In this document: piece after piece, positions 17,101-24,894 of the stretch
Layout of the letters: each line of letters begins with the position of its first letter
Numbering within the stretch: the first letter of the stretch is position 1
From: Candidatus Wallbacteria bacterium
GTDB taxonomy: Bacteria > Muiribacteriota > UBA6191 > JACPRK01
Length of the DNA stretch: 44,269 bases
Direction of reading: 5' to 3'
NCBI GenBank assembly: GCA_016190005.1
Contig: JACPRK010000184.1
Location: forward strand, 1-44,269
Made by a program: the position numbers and the translations under genes
Notes under the pieces: model-generated
Databases searched by the model: none
Told to the model about the DNA's origin: nothing
Seen by the model: only the letters and a program-made list of their open reading frames with translations

Positions 17101-17300
17101 GCCTGCGCGAGCGCGGAAGCGACGACGCTGTCGGCTGCGAGAGCACTCCAGCAGAGAAGAGTCGAGAGTATGCAAGCGAGGGGAAGTGGTCTCTCGAACT
17201 TCCTGGGTGCTCCGCCCCCAGACCCCCATTGGACGCGGGTTCCAGCCCAGGCGGGAGTCAGTGGAGCACTCGGATCTTGCCCAGCGATTGGCTCAGTCAT
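14139..17300 (-). CDS. Exported TPR + HExxH (peptidase MA-like) + HEAT-like protein
   Basis: A 1053-residue protein. An export segment (LACILSTLLCWSALAAD) lies unusually far in, at about residues 40-57. TPR-like repeats fill about 60-370. A metallopeptidase-like domain follows with HELAH near residue 482 and the downstream FTEGFATFEE supplying the third ligand. Further TPR-like helices and a HEAT-like C-terminus (KLRAAIALGSRGSGDAVDGLIEGL) end the chain. The ATG at 17300 is the only usable start before the hydrophobic segment. The roughly 40-residue leader includes a peptide (VQWGSGGGAPRKF) encoded by a half copy of the G-rich repeat. It lies 26 bp after the propeller gene and overlaps the next gene by GTGA, so it belongs to the MoxR operon. 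It may act as a periplasmic effector or scaffold; that is inference. Confidence 0.85.
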   Translation of the reverse strand: MTEPIAGQDPSAPLTPAWAGTRVQWGSGGGAPRKFERPLPLACILSTLLCWSALAADSVVASALAQARAGRYEEAIRALEPAAAAGDGEAKLERGRLLLEVGRRKEAIEAFVGLVEDFNARKPADSASLTWAGAAGAYTGSAQQAIRILEMAQKADPQNARAFLEAGLLFARSYQSGDAERELKAALALTPSDPAALTALARVQFDCFRADEMKKTAAKALAADPGRYEARLLLARVMLQEEETETRARAELEAALAVNPRSPETLSLLAAQEYLAGSPAGFESTAARALAVDPTRAAAFQETAQILARARRRQEAEPLFRRALELDGEHVPSLKGLAKLLLDTGRESAGRRLLERATKLDPFLVPAVNLLKTLDVADEEMAWTGRGNLVFRYHPWRDAALQTRLPAFAEACMKTLGAAPGFSAGAMAVPTWVLIEVFPEHKWFSARLVGLPWNGPVGACEGNIVLLDPPRALGDEMGFKQVMQHELAHAFHLTATGARVPNWFTEGFATFEEATNRPYTWDRILARAHRVGALRTFDTLNQGFLSPRGPGDWMLAYIQAELALEHLVEKYGPQAPVRMLQAYAQGLKAQDAIRQALSVDPARLARDIEETWRREAAASTAPPAYEPEDLPVLQEIYKKTRSPADAAEVARALAQGGLVEHCERLLARILTRAPDCVPALVVAGELALRTGDAAGAVGHLRGAAKLAPDDALVAAQLARAELAHGEPARAEKLARSAARAGLRGPLAHETLAAVARAKQDRTLLEESLEALGRAKDGDVVCRVELARLAMARKDLRRAFEILEEAALVDPVDAGLNEALADAHTAAGNPGEARRGHRDALAAKILGGVDGTPPETSVLAIVEVTRSGDGPRAQGACDLLGLLSDPTSLAKLEELAAGAGAHVKLRAAIALGSRGSGDAVDGLIEGLGCSDCEREAIRALSELTARPEERSAEKWAGWRAAHRSADPAAWLEEAAGPLGYPLKGAAGKERLAVLVVALDDARWYIRTAALAELGRLTGRRFGTGAFGPEGDSEPGLGLARREALERWKIWLEEQ
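17195..17232 (-). repeat. Half copy of the G-rich repeat inside a coding 5' end
   Basis: On the minus strand this reads ccaatgggggtctggggg followed by cggagcacccaggaag. It closely resembles the arms of the element at 36546-36782 (gtgggggtctggggg ... ccccaggacg). It is translated in frame as WGSGGGAPRKF, the same peptide frame (GFGGxAP) as the other copies. Confidence 0.55.
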
Positions 17301-17326
17301 CGACTCTACCGCAGACCTCGCGAGGC

Positions 17327-20080
17327 TCACTTCTTCGACACTCGATACGTCCGCACGAGACCGGTCGCCTCGACGACGGCGAGCTCGCCTGGGCGGCGGC
17401 AGGGCAGCACGGCCACGAGCTCGTCGCCCGGGCCTTCGAAGGACGCGAGCTGGCGCACGCCGGTGCCCGTGACGTCGTAGAGCCGGCCCTCCTTCGGGGT
17501 GAGCGCGACGAGGGAGCCGTCCGCCAGGAGCGCCACGCGCGGACGCGACATCCGTTCGCCGAAGGTCCCCTGGACGGCGCTCTGGGTCCCTCGGGTCGGC
17601 CAGAAGACGACGCCGCCTTCGTCGAGCACGAGAGCCACCCGCAGCCGCGAGTTCGGCGGGGAGACCGCCAGGTCCCGGATGCGGCCGGGCAGCTCCAACG
17701 TCTTCTGGTGCCCTTCCATATCGACTTGATGGAGCCTTTGAATCGTGGCAACGAACACGTACTGGCTCTGGGCCGCCATCGGCAGCGCGTCGTCGGCGCC
17801 GGTCGTGGCTGCCGTTTCGGGGGCGCGTTCGAGCTCGCAGGTCTTCTGCAGATCCCCGCGCGGCGAGCAGGCGCAGAGCACCGGCGGCGAGCCGAAGCTC
17901 CGCTTCACCAGCCAGAGCGCGTCACCCTCCCCGTAGCAGAAGCCGACCGTGTTTCCCGGGAGCCAGGCCGGGCTGCCCGCAGCCTGGCCGTCGGGGAACT
18001 GCCGAACCGGGTGATCCTCGAGGTGGCCGGGCGAACGGCCGCCCATCAGCCACAGGAGCGCTGTGTGGGCGCCGATCCGGGGCGCTCCGACGAGCAGCCG
18101 CTCCTCGTTCCACAGCGGTTTGTACCATCGGAGCCGCTGCGCGGGTTGGCCGGCAGCGGCGCGCACCAGCACGATCCGCCGCGCGCGGTTGTAGCCTGCG
18201 GCGTAGATGAAATCGCCGCCTGCTGCCGCTGTGGTCCAGCGGTCGTCGGCCGCCTCGGACAGCCGGAGCTCGCCCGTCAGCTCGAGCTTCCTGGCTTTCG
18301 AAGGCGCAGTCGCCGCCGCCGCCCGCCGCTGCGTGCGCGCCACCCAGCGAAGCGCGTCCCGAGCCAGCAGCCTGTCTTCGGGCGCCAGGCGAGTGATCGC
18401 GCCGATCAGCCCGACCGCCTCGCCCGCCGAGGCCTGGGGCAGCCGGGACCCCGCCGTCACCCGCGTCAAGTCCGCCGCCCGGGCCCGCACGTCCCGATCC
18501 GGGTAGACGCGCGCCACGCTCGAGAGGGCCTCCGCCAGCAACGGAACGCGGTCCGGCGCGAGCGTGTCCTCCCAGAGCCTGGGCAGCAACCGCATCGCCT
18601 CGTCGTGGCGGCCCAGCCTGCCCAACAGATTGAAACGCTCCACCAGACACTTCGACGCCTGAACGGACGAGGGCCACCCTCCGGTCAGCACGGCCAACGC
18701 CTCGAGCGGCGCGTGGAGCCGTGTCTCCAGGACCCCTGCGGCACCGACCAGGTTCCCCTCGGCCCCCAGATCCGCCACCGCGGCCCGGAACGCCCGCGAG
18801 GCAAGGCCGGTCTGCCCCAGCTTCTCGTGCAGCATCCCCGCCTTCAGGAACTGGCGCTCCTCCTCGTAGATCCCGATCGCCTCGGCCAGTAGCCCGCCGT
18901 CCTCGAGGCACTGAGCGGCGGCCAGCGGCCGCCGGAGGTGCTCCCGGTAGAGTACGGCGGCCTCCCGGAAGTGCCGCCCCTGCTTCAACACCGAGGCCGC
19001 CGATTCGACGTCGCCCAGGAGCTCGGCGTAGATGTAGGCGGCGCGACGGTGACGCAAGAGCGCAAGCTCCCGCTCCGCCTGCTTGCGATACGCCTCTTGC
19101 AGCTTGGCCCGCACCTGCCAGGGCGTCGACCAGACGTCCGCCGGCCGGCCGCCGCCCAGACGATCGAGGCTGAAGTCGGCATCGCGCCTGCCCAGCTTGG
19201 CCCCCGGTTCCGCCACGCCGCGTGAGCCCACGCCTCGGAGCGGGAGCGCATACTTCAAGCCCTCGTCCGGATTGGTCTCGAGCAGACGCAGGAGCCGCTG
19301 GATCTCCAGGTGGCGCGAGATCTCCAGGCTGCTGTCCCATTGATCGAGCTTGCGGCGCGCCCAGTCCTGCAGCTCGTTCACCCAGCCGCGCGCCCCTGTC
19401 CCGCCTTGCATGCGCCCGGCCAGCCAGTTGACCGTCCGGGCCATCTGCCTGCCCGCCCACTTGCCGGTCTCGCCGGGCTGCTCGGCGGCCGGCCCCTGGT
19501 CCGGCTTCGGCGCTTCGGACGGCGGCTTGGCGGCGATCTCTTCGCGTGTGTCGCCGAAGACCGTCTCCAGAGTCGGTTTCTCCAGCGGCTCCACCGAGGT
19601 GATATGCAGGTCGGCGCCGGGCGCGGGCAACGCCACATTCCAGCGCCGGGAACGCAGGCGCGGCCGGGCCAGCAGGTCGGCCACGCCCAGGAGCTGCTCG
19701 CGGCGGAACCCGACCGGCCCCAGGCCAGGGTGGAGCACCAGCGCGTGCCAGCTCACGGCCAGCCGCAACTCCTCCTCGGAGACCTCCGGATGGAGCGCCG
19801 AGTCGGCCGGCAGGTAGAGACGCTCCGCCAGCAGCCGGTAGGGCAGCGCGCGCGGGGAGGGGGTGGCGGCCGCCGGCGCCGCCGGCACCGCCAGGACGCC
19901 ACACGGGCGGCGGTCCCCGGGAAGCGCCGGGAGCACGAGAAGCACGAGCTGCGCCATCGGCACGCCCCAGGTCGCCAGCTCGTCGAGCCAGGTCGCAGCC
20001 GACTCGCCCGGGACGAACCATGCAGCCGCGGGCGCGGCCCGACGATCGAGCGGACGCAGCGCCAGCGGGAACGTTATCAT
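17327..20080 (-). CDS. Large MoxR-operon protein: helical repeats and C-terminal beta-propeller (bpX-type)
   Basis: A 917-residue cytoplasmic-looking protein without signal peptide or membrane helix. The N-terminal 190 residues form an alpha/beta-like domain (PYRLLAERLYLPADSALHPEV). The middle, about 300-620, is TPR/helical-repeat-like with well-conserved wording (RHRRAAYIYAELLGD, EQGRHFREAAVLYREHLRRP with minor changes, GGLLAEAIGIYEEE). The C-terminal 300 residues have propeller-like strands (GDFIYAAGYNRA, SQYVFVATIQRLHQVD, LLADGSLVALT). I recognise it as the type of beta-propeller partner found in MoxR-vWA ternary systems; the exact bpX subclass is not assigned. The ATG overlaps the upstream stop as ATGA. 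It probably binds targets or partners while the ATPase remodels. Confidence 0.85.
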   Translation of the reverse strand: MITFPLALRPLDRRAAPAAAWFVPGESAATWLDELATWGVPMAQLVLLVLPALPGDRRPCGVLAVPAAPAAATPSPRALPYRLLAERLYLPADSALHPEVSEEELRLAVSWHALVLHPGLGPVGFRREQLLGVADLLARPRLRSRRWNVALPAPGADLHITSVEPLEKPTLETVFGDTREEIAAKPPSEAPKPDQGPAAEQPGETGKWAGRQMARTVNWLAGRMQGGTGARGWVNELQDWARRKLDQWDSSLEISRHLEIQRLLRLLETNPDEGLKYALPLRGVGSRGVAEPGAKLGRRDADFSLDRLGGGRPADVWSTPWQVRAKLQEAYRKQAERELALLRHRRAAYIYAELLGDVESAASVLKQGRHFREAAVLYREHLRRPLAAAQCLEDGGLLAEAIGIYEEERQFLKAGMLHEKLGQTGLASRAFRAAVADLGAEGNLVGAAGVLETRLHAPLEALAVLTGGWPSSVQASKCLVERFNLLGRLGRHDEAMRLLPRLWEDTLAPDRVPLLAEALSSVARVYPDRDVRARAADLTRVTAGSRLPQASAGEAVGLIGAITRLAPEDRLLARDALRWVARTQRRAAAATAPSKARKLELTGELRLSEAADDRWTTAAAGGDFIYAAGYNRARRIVLVRAAAGQPAQRLRWYKPLWNEERLLVGAPRIGAHTALLWLMGGRSPGHLEDHPVRQFPDGQAAGSPAWLPGNTVGFCYGEGDALWLVKRSFGSPPVLCACSPRGDLQKTCELERAPETAATTGADDALPMAAQSQYVFVATIQRLHQVDMEGHQKTLELPGRIRDLAVSPPNSRLRVALVLDEGGVVFWPTRGTQSAVQGTFGERMSRPRVALLADGSLVALTPKEGRLYDVTGTGVRQLASFEGPGDELVAVLPCRRPGELAVVEATGLVRTYRVSKK

Positions 20081-22992
20081 CGGGCGACCTGCACAAATCG
20101 ATCGATGTGGGCCAGGAGCGCGCGGGCCGGAAGCGACTCCGGATCGCCGGTGAAGTACTCGCAGCCCGCCAGCTTGCCGTCCGAGGTCCATCCGCCGATC
20201 GGCCCGGCGGCCAGGACCAGGGTCGTCTCCGGGAGCCGGCGGTCGGCGCTCTTCAAGTGCAGCAGGCCGCGCGAGTCGAGGAAGGCCGCGCTGCCGTCCG
20301 GCCAGCCCGCGCGGTGGAGCCGGTACCTCACGCCGGGCGGCACTTCGATCGGCTCGAAGGTGATGAGCCGGCCGCAGCCGCCCTGTGCTGCCGCCAGCTT
20401 CTCGAGGACCAGGTCGCCCCCGCCCGTCAGGCCTGGCGTCACGCACGAGCCGCTGCGGGACTCCAGCACCAGCTGGCCGGCGCCCGAGATCCCGGCGGCG
20501 CGGAACCGGTGGCGCACCTCGTGCCAGCCGGTCGCCGCAGCTGCCGGATGGACCGGTCCTTCCAGCGCCGCGAGCAGGTCGGAGCCGGCGGGCCCGAGCT
20601 CCTGCCGAGCCAGGTCGATCACGAAGTCGCCAGCCGGCTGGTCGCCCGCCACGACCTGAATCGCGACGCGCTGGCCGTCGGACGACGCGGCCACGAAGCG
20701 AATCGCCCGCTCCGGCGCGCTCGGCATCGGGACGACGGCACCGTCGACGGTAGAGAAGACCTGCCCCTCGAGCGTGATGCCCCACGGGCCGTCGAGCCCT
20801 TCGCGGTCGAAGAGCGCCATCGTGTGCGGCAGCTCCACCGGAACGGGCTCGAAGCGCAGGGCCTGCCCGTCGAAGGCCAGCGCCTTCCAGCCGCCGGCGC
20901 CGTGGAAGAAGCGGCCCGAGACCCATTTGTACGGCTCGGGGAGCGCCTCCGTGGAGAGGATGCGCTCTCCGGTGGCCGGGTCGAAGACGTCGACGCGGGC
21001 TGGAAAGACGAGCAGCAGGGCACCGGACTGCCAGCAGGCCACGAGCGGCATGGACGACGCGCTGGTCTGCAGCTCGCACCGCGAGGCCCGCGCCGCGCCG
21101 GTCCGGATGATGAGCATCGGGATGCGGCCGCCGGGTGCGCGGCCTGCCACGACCCGGACGGTGCCTTCGTCGTCCAGGTGCATGCCGTGCACGCGTCCCG
21201 GTGGAACCTGGGCCGTCAGCTCCCGGGGACCGCGGTCTGCCGCGAACCAGTGCAGGATCCGCCCGTCCTCGGTGACACTGGCCAGCCCGTGAGCGCGCGA
21301 AACGGCGCTGTGGCTGAAGCGGGCGAGGAGGGGCACCAGCAACGGGAACGGTTCCACCGAGAGCGCCAGAGGCAGCTCCCGGCCAAACCCGGGGGCGACC
21401 AGCGGCTGTTCCGACTTGCCGGCGGCCGGCGCCCCCAGGCCTTCGAGGCTGAGCCGGGCCCCTCCGATCGGGCGGGCGCCGCGCTCGGTGACGTGAGAGA
21501 GGGCGAAGGCGCCGTCGCGGTCGATAGTCGCGACGTGGAGTCCCCGGTGGCCGCAGGCGGCCAGGCAAGCCATGAAGCCCGGGTCAGCCAGGGCTCGCGC
21601 GTGGGTGACGAGCACGGCGTCGTGCGGTTCGCCCTCGCGGGCCAGCTCGTCGAGGAAGGGGGCGAGCGCTGCGCCCGGGTGCGGCTCGGTCTCGAGGGCT
21701 TCCAGGTGCGCCGTCAGCCCATCGCGAGTCGTCAGGTCCACCGGATGAACTCGGTCGCCGGAGGCTCGCCAGGCGCGGAGCCGGCCGCGGGGGTCGCCCG
21801 TGGCCGCCAGCGCCAGGGCCGCCGCCGTGGCGAAGAGCCTGGGCACGCCCCAGAGGCGGATGCCGCTGTCGAGCAGGATCCCGCGCACTACTGGCGGGTT
21901 CCTGGGCGGAGCTTCCCGGCGCAGGTAGAGCGCCTCGTTCAGCGCGATGCGGACGGCCAGCGTCAGGTCGTCGTGCGCAAGCTCGCTCACCAGCAGCCGG
22001 TCGAGCGGACCGCGGTTCGTCAGGTCGGAGACTCCGCCGAGCTGGAGCTCCTCGCTGGTGGAGAGCGCGCGTGGCACGTGCACTGCGGCCATCAGGCTGA
22101 GCGAGAGCTTCGCCAGTCCCGCCAGCTCCGAGTCGCCGAGCAGCGATCCGAGCAGGTTCCGCACTTGCTCCGGAGGCGGCACGGGCTTCCCGTGCGGGTC
22201 GAGCGGCCGGTCTAGCCCTGTGCGGGCCCGCATCTCGACCCGCTCCTCGTCGATAGCGCCCAGGCCGGCCAGGAGCGCCTCGACGTCGGCCAGCAAGGTT
22301 TCGAGGCCGCCGGCGGCGACGGGCGGAGGCGCCAGCTGGGCGGGGTCGGCTCCCGAGCAGAGCTCTTGCACCACCGCGGCCGAAGACTCGGCCGAGAGCC
22401 TCTGGGTCGAGGGTTCGAAGACGAGCTCGGCCAGGAGGGCCTTGGCGCCGACGGTGCCGCGGAGCCTGGGCGGCAGCGCGTGGACGCGATCGAGGCCGGC
22501 CAGCAGATCGCGCGCCAGCGCCGGCCGCGAGAGCTTCTTGCGGGCCTGCTCGCGAGCGCTCCCCTCGCGGTCGTAGGGCTCCAGCGCCCGGGCGGGATTG
22601 GCGGGCGGAGGCTGGCGGCGCGCGGCGTTCTTGACGTCGCGCGCCCAGGCGAGGCTGCCTCGGCGCATGTCGATGCGGATGGTCCGGCGCGGGCCGGGCG
22701 GGGCGGGTGCCGGCGCGGCGCGGGCCACGTGGCCGAGGTAACGCACGAGATGCTCGCGGCCGCCGCCCGGGTCGAGCCAGCACTCCTGCGCGGCGGAGAG
22801 CAGCAGCGCCATGGCGCCGAACGGCGGCAGCCCCTGCTTCTGGAGCCGGGATGCAGCAGCCTCGAGCTCCTCGCGCAGCGCCATCAGGTGGCCGTCCGCC
22901 CAGGTGACTGCGGCGGCATCTTCGGTCCAGCACCAGCAGGCCTCGGCCGGGGGGAGCAGGTAGGCCGCAGCCAGCGCTCGCGCGTCAGTCAT
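20077..22992 (-). CDS. vWA-like domain plus beta-propeller protein of a MoxR ternary system
   Basis: A 971-residue soluble protein. Residues about 1-320 are helical. A vWA-like domain follows: its entry is the conserved GGVSDLTNRGPLDRLLVSEL, and its first strand ends in the metal-site position near residue 373 as LLDSGIRLWG. A canonical MIDAS is DxSxS, and here only D and the first S are kept. The C-terminal 450 residues are a beta-propeller-like region with repeated strands (GLASVTEDGRILHWF, GGWKALAFDGQALRF, DGPWGITLEGQVFST). It overlaps the preceding gene by 8 bp and the following one by ATGA, so translation is coupled. By family analogy it is the substrate adaptor of the MoxR ATPase; target unknown. 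Confidence 0.88.
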   Translation of the reverse strand: MTDARALAAAYLLPPAEACWCWTEDAAAVTWADGHLMALREELEAAASRLQKQGLPPFGAMALLLSAAQECWLDPGGGREHLVRYLGHVARAAPAPAPPGPRRTIRIDMRRGSLAWARDVKNAARRQPPPANPARALEPYDREGSAREQARKKLSRPALARDLLAGLDRVHALPPRLRGTVGAKALLAELVFEPSTQRLSAESSAAVVQELCSGADPAQLAPPPVAAGGLETLLADVEALLAGLGAIDEERVEMRARTGLDRPLDPHGKPVPPPEQVRNLLGSLLGDSELAGLAKLSLSLMAAVHVPRALSTSEELQLGGVSDLTNRGPLDRLLVSELAHDDLTLAVRIALNEALYLRREAPPRNPPVVRGILLDSGIRLWGVPRLFATAAALALAATGDPRGRLRAWRASGDRVHPVDLTTRDGLTAHLEALETEPHPGAALAPFLDELAREGEPHDAVLVTHARALADPGFMACLAACGHRGLHVATIDRDGAFALSHVTERGARPIGGARLSLEGLGAPAAGKSEQPLVAPGFGRELPLALSVEPFPLLVPLLARFSHSAVSRAHGLASVTEDGRILHWFAADRGPRELTAQVPPGRVHGMHLDDEGTVRVVAGRAPGGRIPMLIIRTGAARASRCELQTSASSMPLVACWQSGALLLVFPARVDVFDPATGERILSTEALPEPYKWVSGRFFHGAGGWKALAFDGQALRFEPVPVELPHTMALFDREGLDGPWGITLEGQVFSTVDGAVVPMPSAPERAIRFVAASSDGQRVAIQVVAGDQPAGDFVIDLARQELGPAGSDLLAALEGPVHPAAAATGWHEVRHRFRAAGISGAGQLVLESRSGSCVTPGLTGGGDLVLEKLAAAQGGCGRLITFEPIEVPPGVRYRLHRAGWPDGSAAFLDSRGLLHLKSADRRLPETTLVLAAGPIGGWTSDGKLAGCEYFTGDPESLPARALLAHIDRFVQVAR

Positions 22993-23743
22993 GGGAGGCC
23001 TTCCTGGCCCGGGCCGGAGCGGGCCGCGCGCGCGCTGCCTCGGCCGCGTTCCGCACGGCGCCTCGCGTCGCCCGCACGAAGCACTCGGCTGCGATCCCCT
23101 CGACGGAGCCGTCTTCCCTGTAGACCAGCAGGTCTCCGGGCGCCAGGCCGGCGGCCACCTGCAGGAGCTGGGCGTCCACGCGCGGCTTCAAGGTGAATCC
23201 ACAGGGGATGGCGACGGTATCTTCGGTCCAGAAGCGGGTTCCTGGAATCGGAGGCAAAGGTGCGCCCCAGACCATTGCCTCTCCGTCGGGGCTCGCGGCG
23301 AACGAGAGCGGGGCCAGGCGCACGCCCGGGGCCGTTGCGGCCCACTCGGCGAACCGCTCCAGCGTGGTGGTCAGCACCGTGGCCGGCCGCTCCGGCCCGC
23401 CGCGCTCCAGCCGCGGCGCCACGGCATCGAGCGGCGTGCCCGGGGCGCAGACGCGCTGCAGCTTCAAAACGAGCCAGTGGCGCAAGAGAGTCCATTTGCG
23501 CTCGGGGAGCCGGCCGCTCGGCAGCAGCCTGCCCGGCAGCGTGAGCAGGCCGCCGTCGCCGACCAGGTAGCGCACGGCGCCGGGGACGCGCGCCAGCAGC
23601 GCCGGCAGCGGCGGCTCGAACCTGGGCCCGCGCAGCCAGAGCTCCCCCCGGCCCTCGCATATCTCGAGCCCGGGGATCAGCCGCAGGGATGCGACCGACA
23701 GGGCCTCCGAGGCGTCGAGCCGCGCGGCCCAGGGGCCGCTCAA
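22985..23743 (-). CDS. MoxR-operon accessory protein (bpX-type, unknown)
   Basis: A 252-residue protein between the MoxR ATPase and the vWA-propeller gene. No signal peptide or membrane helix. It is a mix of strands and helices (GELWLRGPRF, RKWTLLRHWLVLKLQ, TEDTVAIPCGFTLKPR) with an Arg/Ala/Lys-rich tail. I do not recognise a named domain beyond its likely membership in the small accessory families of MoxR-vWA-propeller operons. The start is the TTG at 23743, overlapping the ATPase stop as TTGA with AAGGG just upstream; an in-frame extension further up would overlap the ATPase by about 80 bases. Its 3' end overlaps the next gene by 8 bp. Confidence 0.75.
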   Translation of the reverse strand: MSGPWAARLDASEALSVASLRLIPGLEICEGRGELWLRGPRFEPPLPALLARVPGAVRYLVGDGGLLTLPGRLLPSGRLPERKWTLLRHWLVLKLQRVCAPGTPLDAVAPRLERGGPERPATVLTTTLERFAEWAATAPGVRLAPLSFAASPDGEAMVWGAPLPPIPGTRFWTEDTVAIPCGFTLKPRVDAQLLQVAAGLAPGDLLVYREDGSVEGIAAECFVRATRGAVRNAAEAARARPAPARARKASHD

Positions 23744-24894
23744 GCCCTTTGCTCGAATCGCGGCCACAGCGCCTCGATCTTCGACGTCAGCACGGTCCGC
23801 GCGTCGGGATCGCGCACCCACTGGCTCCGCGCCGCCAGCACGCCCAGCCGGTCGCGCAAAACCGAACGATCCGCCGAGGACGTCTGGGTGTCGGAGAGCC
23901 TCTCCGCGATCCGCTCCACGTCCCGGGCCAGCGCCTCGGCGTCCGGGAGGCCGCTCTCCCGCGCGCGGGGGTGGTCCGACGGGTCGGGCGATGCGCCCTT
24001 GAGCGCGGCGTCGACCAGCTCGGCCAGGACCTGCTGTTGCTCCACCGTGTCCCAGATGTGGCGGAACACCCAGAGGTCGGTCACCGAGGCGTACTCGCGA
24101 CCGCAGATGAGGGCACTGGCCGCGACCAGCCGCTGCAGCTTCACGGCGCGGCGGTCCGAGATGGCGATCCCCGCCCGCCGGAGCTTCAGGACGAGCTCGA
24201 CCACGGCCGGGCGGACCCGCGAGAGCTCCACGCGCGGCAGCGCCAGGTGCAGGGCGCGCACCGTCTCGATGTCGACCGTGGGCCGCGCGGCGTGGAGCCC
24301 CAGGTCGAGCTTCCAGCCCGCGTCGAGCACCTCGGCCAACTGCTCCTGCGGGACGTTGTCGCAGACCACGCGCAAGAGGAAGCGATCGAAGAGGGCGCCG
24401 AGGGCGTCGTCCTCGGGAAGTCGGTTGCTGGCGCCGACGACCATGAGGGCCGGCAGCGCGCGGGTCTCCTTGCCGCGGCGGAAGACCCGCTCGTTCAACA
24501 CCATCAGCAGGCTGTTCAGGATGGCGCTGTTGGCGTTCAAGAGCTCGTCCAGGAAGATGAGGGAGGCCTCGGGGAGCATGCCCTCGGTGTTGGTGATGAG
24601 CTCCCCTTCCTTCAGCTTGCGGATGTCGAATGGACCGAAAAGCTCCGATGGCTCCGTGAAGCGCGTCAAGAGGTACTCGAAGGAGCGCCCTTCGAGGCGG
24701 CGGCCCAGCTCCCGGACCAGCGCGCTCTTGGCGGTGCCGGGCGGGCCCAGGAGGAAGAGGTTCTCGCCGGCCACGAGGCAGATGCCCATCAGGTCGACGA
24801 TCTCGTCCTTGCCGACGAAGGCCTGCTTCATCGGCTCGAGGACTTCGGTGGAGAGCCTGCGGCCCTGCTCGAGGTCGAGGGCGCGTTCCTTCAT
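23740..24894 (-). CDS. MoxR-family AAA+ ATPase
   Basis: A 384-residue AAA+ ATPase of the MoxR clade (RavA-like side). Walker A is GPPGTAKS at residues 50-57, Walker B is LIFLDE at 112-117, and sensor 1 with the MoxR signature follows (VVGASNRLPED, then ALFDRF). The helical lid follows to about residue 300, and the last 85 residues are a charged helical tail. MoxR ATPases work as chaperone-like remodelers with vWA partners, and one is encoded two genes downstream. The start ATG overlaps the upstream stop as ATGA, with AGGAG 8 bases before it. All key ATPase residues appear intact. This is the motor of the seven-gene operon. Confidence 0.95.
   Translation of the reverse strand: MKERALDLEQGRRLSTEVLEPMKQAFVGKDEIVDLMGICLVAGENLFLLGPPGTAKSALVRELGRRLEGRSFEYLLTRFTEPSELFGPFDIRKLKEGELITNTEGMLPEASLIFLDELLNANSAILNSLLMVLNERVFRRGKETRALPALMVVGASNRLPEDDALGALFDRFLLRVVCDNVPQEQLAEVLDAGWKLDLGLHAARPTVDIETVRALHLALPRVELSRVRPAVVELVLKLRRAGIAISDRRAVKLQRLVAASALICGREYASVTDLWVFRHIWDTVEQQQVLAELVDAALKGASPDPSDHPRARESGLPDAEALARDVERIAERLSDTQTSSADRSVLRDRLGVLAARSQWVRDPDARTVLTSKIEALWPRFEQRA

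Noticed and set aside
14793-18892. Very long open frames on the plus strand opposite the MoxR operon (for example 14793-16502 and 16970-18892)
   Set aside because: They are by-products of high GC3 in the minus-strand genes. Their products are Arg/Gly/Pro-rich with no recognisable domains, while the minus-strand proteins have clear families.
22985-23821. Upstream start at 23821 for the third MoxR-operon protein
   Set aside because: It would overlap the ATPase gene by about 80 bases. The TTG overlapping the ATPase stop fits the coupling seen at every neighbouring junction.
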